Assembly: GCA_016801885.1 (NCBI GenBank)
Contig: CM028890.1
Location: forward strand, 12,330,001-12,394,000
DNA from: Toxotes chatareus
Lineage: Eukaryota; Chordata; Actinopteri; Toxotidae
DNA: 64,000 nucleotides
Reading direction: 5' to 3'
Within the stretch, counting starts at the first letter, position 1, and every line of letters starts with the position of its first letter. The position numbers and the translations under genes were made by a program. Below are positions 60,801-64,000 of the stretch, piece after piece. The notes beneath the pieces were generated by a model. The model made no database searches and was not told the DNA's origin. It worked only from the letters and a program-made list of their open reading frames with translations.

Positions 60801-62049
60801 TTTACTTCTGTAGTGTGTGTTTGTGACTTGTGCACAGAGAGAATACTTGACAGAAATCTGGAGATCAAGAAGGTTTTTTCACAGAGTTTTGTTTTTTTTG
60901 TTTTTTTTGTTTGTTTGTTTGTTTTTCAGAGTCTGGGAAGGGACCCAGACCCATTTGATGCTTTTAGTTAAGACAAATGCATAATCTGGATATATTTCCG
61001 TGACCCTGTCTCATGTCCCACTTGTACCTTCAAAACACAGTTTCATAAATAAAATTAGCTGGATGTTTGATAGTTTAAAGTTTTCACCCAAATCGCAAAA
61101 TGTATATTTTCCACTTATCTTAAGTGGTATCTGGAAATGAAGAATTTGGATTTATGGGCCACGGTTTTGAGATATCCACCTCCTCCAGTACGTGAATGCA
61201 GTGGTCAATTGAATTTTGTTTTTGCTGCATAAAGTATTGAAAAATTACTTTTGAAAATTCAGCAGCAGTGCGTTTTTCACGAAACAAATGTTCCATTCAC
61301 TCTGGATAGTACTAAGATCCAAATGTCTGACTGGCAATAGTTTTTGTTGGAACTATTTTCCACTGAAGAAGAAAGTTGCGGTGAAAATTGTCCAAAGTAA
61401 AGTCTGAAGATAATCTAGAGAAAGTTTGATAAAGTTGGGGAGGAAGTGTTCGACCTTCCTAAACGTTGATTTATGAAGTGAGACGTGGACTAAGAAGCAA
61501 ACCAGCAACGCAGTTTAGGAGCAAAAATGTGCAACCAAAGAGTTCGACTGATGGAATAACAAGCAAAATTAAATGTGAACACATTTCTGAGATAGTCTGT
61601 GTGGGTTGATGATATCTTACTGCTGCTGAGCCCTGAGGGGGGAGAAAATAGAAAATAACCATATAGATAGATGGCTTGTATGGATGGTGGGGACAAATGT
61701 ACGATACATAGACATACACAGATGCAGAGAGAGGTGAGGTGGAGTCTCAGCTCTGGGTTAGGGGGCTGGCTGAGTAACTGGGTGGCTTCATGACTTGAGG
61801 GCTGATCGTGGGTGAGCAAGAGAGAGAGAAAGAGAGAGAGAGCAAGCAGGCCACCCAAGTGGCAGTCAGTCAGAAACCTGTGTGTGTTTGCTGCTGACCC
61901 CTACACATTAGCACAACACTTCCTCAATTTGTCTTCTGTGTTCTCCGGCCACAAATGAATTTCCTCCACCACCACCCCATCACCCCCTCCTGCACACACA
62001 CATATACAGACACACCGACACCACCCCATCACTAACTTAAATGTCTGAA

Positions 62050-62078
62050 TACACACACACACACACACACACACACAC
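62050..62078 (+). repeat. (AC)n microsatellite
   Basis: A pure 29-bp AC run. Confidence 0.95.
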
Positions 62079-63740
62079 TTTTACAAGCATTAGAGATACA
62101 ACAGTTGCTTATGTTGCTTAGCCAACAAAGAGTTTGTGTGGAGACACAGATCCCATGTATGGGATAACAACCTCAGTGGCATGCATCACACACACACACA
62201 GTCAGATATTCCTGTCCATCACTGTGGAGGCCCCTCACTAATTAACTAAACATTGACTGGGTGGTTGATTGGGATCTCTTCTTGAAATTGCTTTTGCAAT
62301 AAAATCACAGGAAGAAGCAAAATCCTGACCCGCTTTACACCCTTGGGTGACCTTTTCCTTCTAATTTTATTCATTGCAGTGTTTATAACACCCAGAGCTG
62401 TAACCACAAACAGGCTGGCGATCCCAAATCATTAAAAATAAACATTTTTCAAGTTTTCTTGCTCTGTAATTTTACTGCAATCACTCGCACTTTAAATCAC
62501 TTCATTCTGTTCCATTTCACACCAAGGCTACTTGTGATTAGCTTAGCAAGAGGAAATATTTAAAATCGCCAGAATTGTAAGTTAGTAGTGGATTCTTTTT
62601 TTTTTTTTTTTTTAATTTTTGTGATAAAAACAACCCCTTAGTTTCTTTTTTTGCAGTCCTCTAGACAATGTATCTAAAAGTCATTTGTGTGTGTTGTCTC
62701 AAAGTTTTAAGATGGGAGCTTTTCTGATAAGCTTCACAATATCACAATAATGCAGATCTTTTTTTGAAAAGCTATACCATTTTAGCTATAGCTGCTTACA
62801 AATACATACATGTGCACACACAAACACACACAGACTTCTTTTAAAGCTACAGGTCTGAGTTTGCATTACCACCTGCTAGTTGCGTCTGACAATACCTCTG
62901 TTACAACCGCACGAACAAAGACTTAAAGAAAAGTGTGTTTCTCTGTCTCTCTCTCTGTGTTTTGTGTGTTTTTCCCCTAGAAAGGCAACCATTCATTATG
63001 GTGACAAAGGGGCAAAGAAATGCATTATCATAATTAATCTTGTGTGAGACTGTGGGTGGCAGCTTCGACGCTCCTCTGAGACTGACAGAGGTGCTCAATG
63101 CAGAAAGTGTCTCTCTGCTACCAGGCAACTTTTGGCCTTTTCACTGATATCTGGGAAACTCATGTAATCATAGACTTGTGAAGTTGAAAATGTCTCATGG
63201 GTTTTCCCAACAACATGTGAGACAGCTCTGAGAACTTTAAATCAAACCCCCAAGTGTGAAAAGTTTTAGTTTTTTAGTTTTAAACGATGGCGTATATTTT
63301 TTTTATCCGTCATCACGAACTGTAACTCTTTGTGTTTTTTGATCAGCTTTATTTTTTTAGCCTGTCAGCCCATGGCCAAATATTCAGTTTGGTTATCATG
63401 AAAACATTTTGTTCATTTGGATGAGAGTTGACCCGAAATGTGTTTGTGATTTGTTCTCTTGTTTGTTTTTTTTCTTTCAGGGAATTTTTTGTTATGTCTC
63501 AGTCTTTTTGTAAGAGCTAGTTGTGATGCTCTGTTGTTTTATGCTTTAAAGTGGTTTGCATGATGGAATTATTGGAAATTGCCCTCACACATAGATAAGT
63601 ATGCTCAAGGTGTAATGAGGGGGTGAAAAATTATTATCATCATACCAGCTCAGTCCCCCTCAGGTTGCTTAGTGATTGTATGAGTTGAATAGAGTCTTTG
63701 TTTTTATTTCATATTTGCATCAAAAATCATTTATTTATAC

Positions 63741-63763
63741 TTTTTTTTTTTTTTTTTTTTTTT
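63741..63763 (+). repeat. Poly-T run (23 nt)
   Basis: It may be the reverse-strand poly(A) tail of a retroelement, since it lies just before the GATAGATAGAGATAAATTTA motif, but no element body is recognisable. Confidence 0.8.
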
Positions 63764-64000
63764 ATCTTGGGGCAAGATTAGTTCTAGATAGATAGAGATA
63801 AATTTATTTTCTGGTACAATCTGTCTGATTATTTTTTATGGTGACACACAGGTGCTGGGCTTCAAGTGTTCTCATGTATGGGGTATTAAGCCTTAAATGT
63901 CAGAAGGCATTAAGCCTTCTTTTAAAAAATTGGTTTTCAAATCTGAAGACTCAGGTCTAGACCCAATAATTTTCACATGGGTGCTCTTGTTTCAGGTTTT

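Larger units (their letters stand above)
57850..64000. other. Downstream non-coding region, no gene seen
   Basis: After the eif2b3 poly(A) site there is no exon I can support. Contents are tandem small hairpins at 58692-58751, a T-rich stretch near 60890-60930, (AC)n at 62050-62078, poly-T runs at 62598-62613 and 63741-63763, and a GATAGATAGAGATAAATTTA motif near 63787 that may be the tail of a LINE fragment. In mammals PTCH2 lies on this side of EIF2B3, but no patched-like coding sequence is visible here. Confidence 0.65.

Noticed and set aside
57900..64000. Search for ptch2 exons expected from mammalian gene order
   Set aside because: No patched-like transmembrane or sterol-sensing coding sequence is visible. 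The gene, if syntenic, starts outside the window.
1..64000. CRISPR arrays, operons, phage or bacterial-type systems
   Set aside because: The sequence is vertebrate nuclear DNA. The regular repeats present are microsatellites without spacer structure.

Overview
The window looks like nuclear DNA from a ray-finned (teleost) fish. It is AT-rich and full of dinucleotide microsatellites. It carries decayed Tc1/mariner and hAT DNA-transposon remnants, and its only recognisable gene is split by GT-AG introns with a vertebrate exon layout. Percomorph affinity is a guess from the repeat style, not a demonstration.

Only one protein-coding gene can be supported: eif2b3, on the + strand, encoding the gamma subunit of translation initiation factor eIF2B. 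All eleven coding exons (numbered 2-12, positions 31974-57656) can be joined in frame through consensus splice sites. They give a 454-residue protein that is collinear with vertebrate eIF2B-gamma: an N-terminal nucleotidyltransferase-like domain followed by a C-terminal left-handed beta-helix. A non-coding exon 1 ends at about 31078 in a CpG-rich promoter region. A polyadenylation signal lies at 57822. Exons 7-10 are tightly clustered with introns of 218-250 bp, whereas introns 3, 5, 10 and 11 are 3.9-5.6 kb.

Positions 1-30700 upstream hold no exon I can defend. This stretch has microsatellites, a polypurine block and a polypyrimidine block near 11.2-11.7 kb, a GC-rich block at 20.5-20.9 kb with an excellent RFX X-box, a dispersed teleost repeat near 23.75-24.1 kb, several perfect hairpins, and a CpG-enriched edge at 1-300 that may belong to a neighbouring gene.

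Intron 10 contains a decayed Tc1-like element (about 52071-52717) and a 222-bp hAT-like non-autonomous element that ends 49 bp before exon 11. The last 6 kb, after the poly(A) site, again show only simple repeats and possible repeat fragments.

I found no operon, CRISPR array, phage or new multi-gene system. The most interesting signals are a tandem KMKLDV duplication in the eIF2B-gamma N-domain, a perfect 16-bp stem in the first intron, a 5' splice site lying inside a GT microsatellite, and strong Z-DNA and G-quadruplex candidates.
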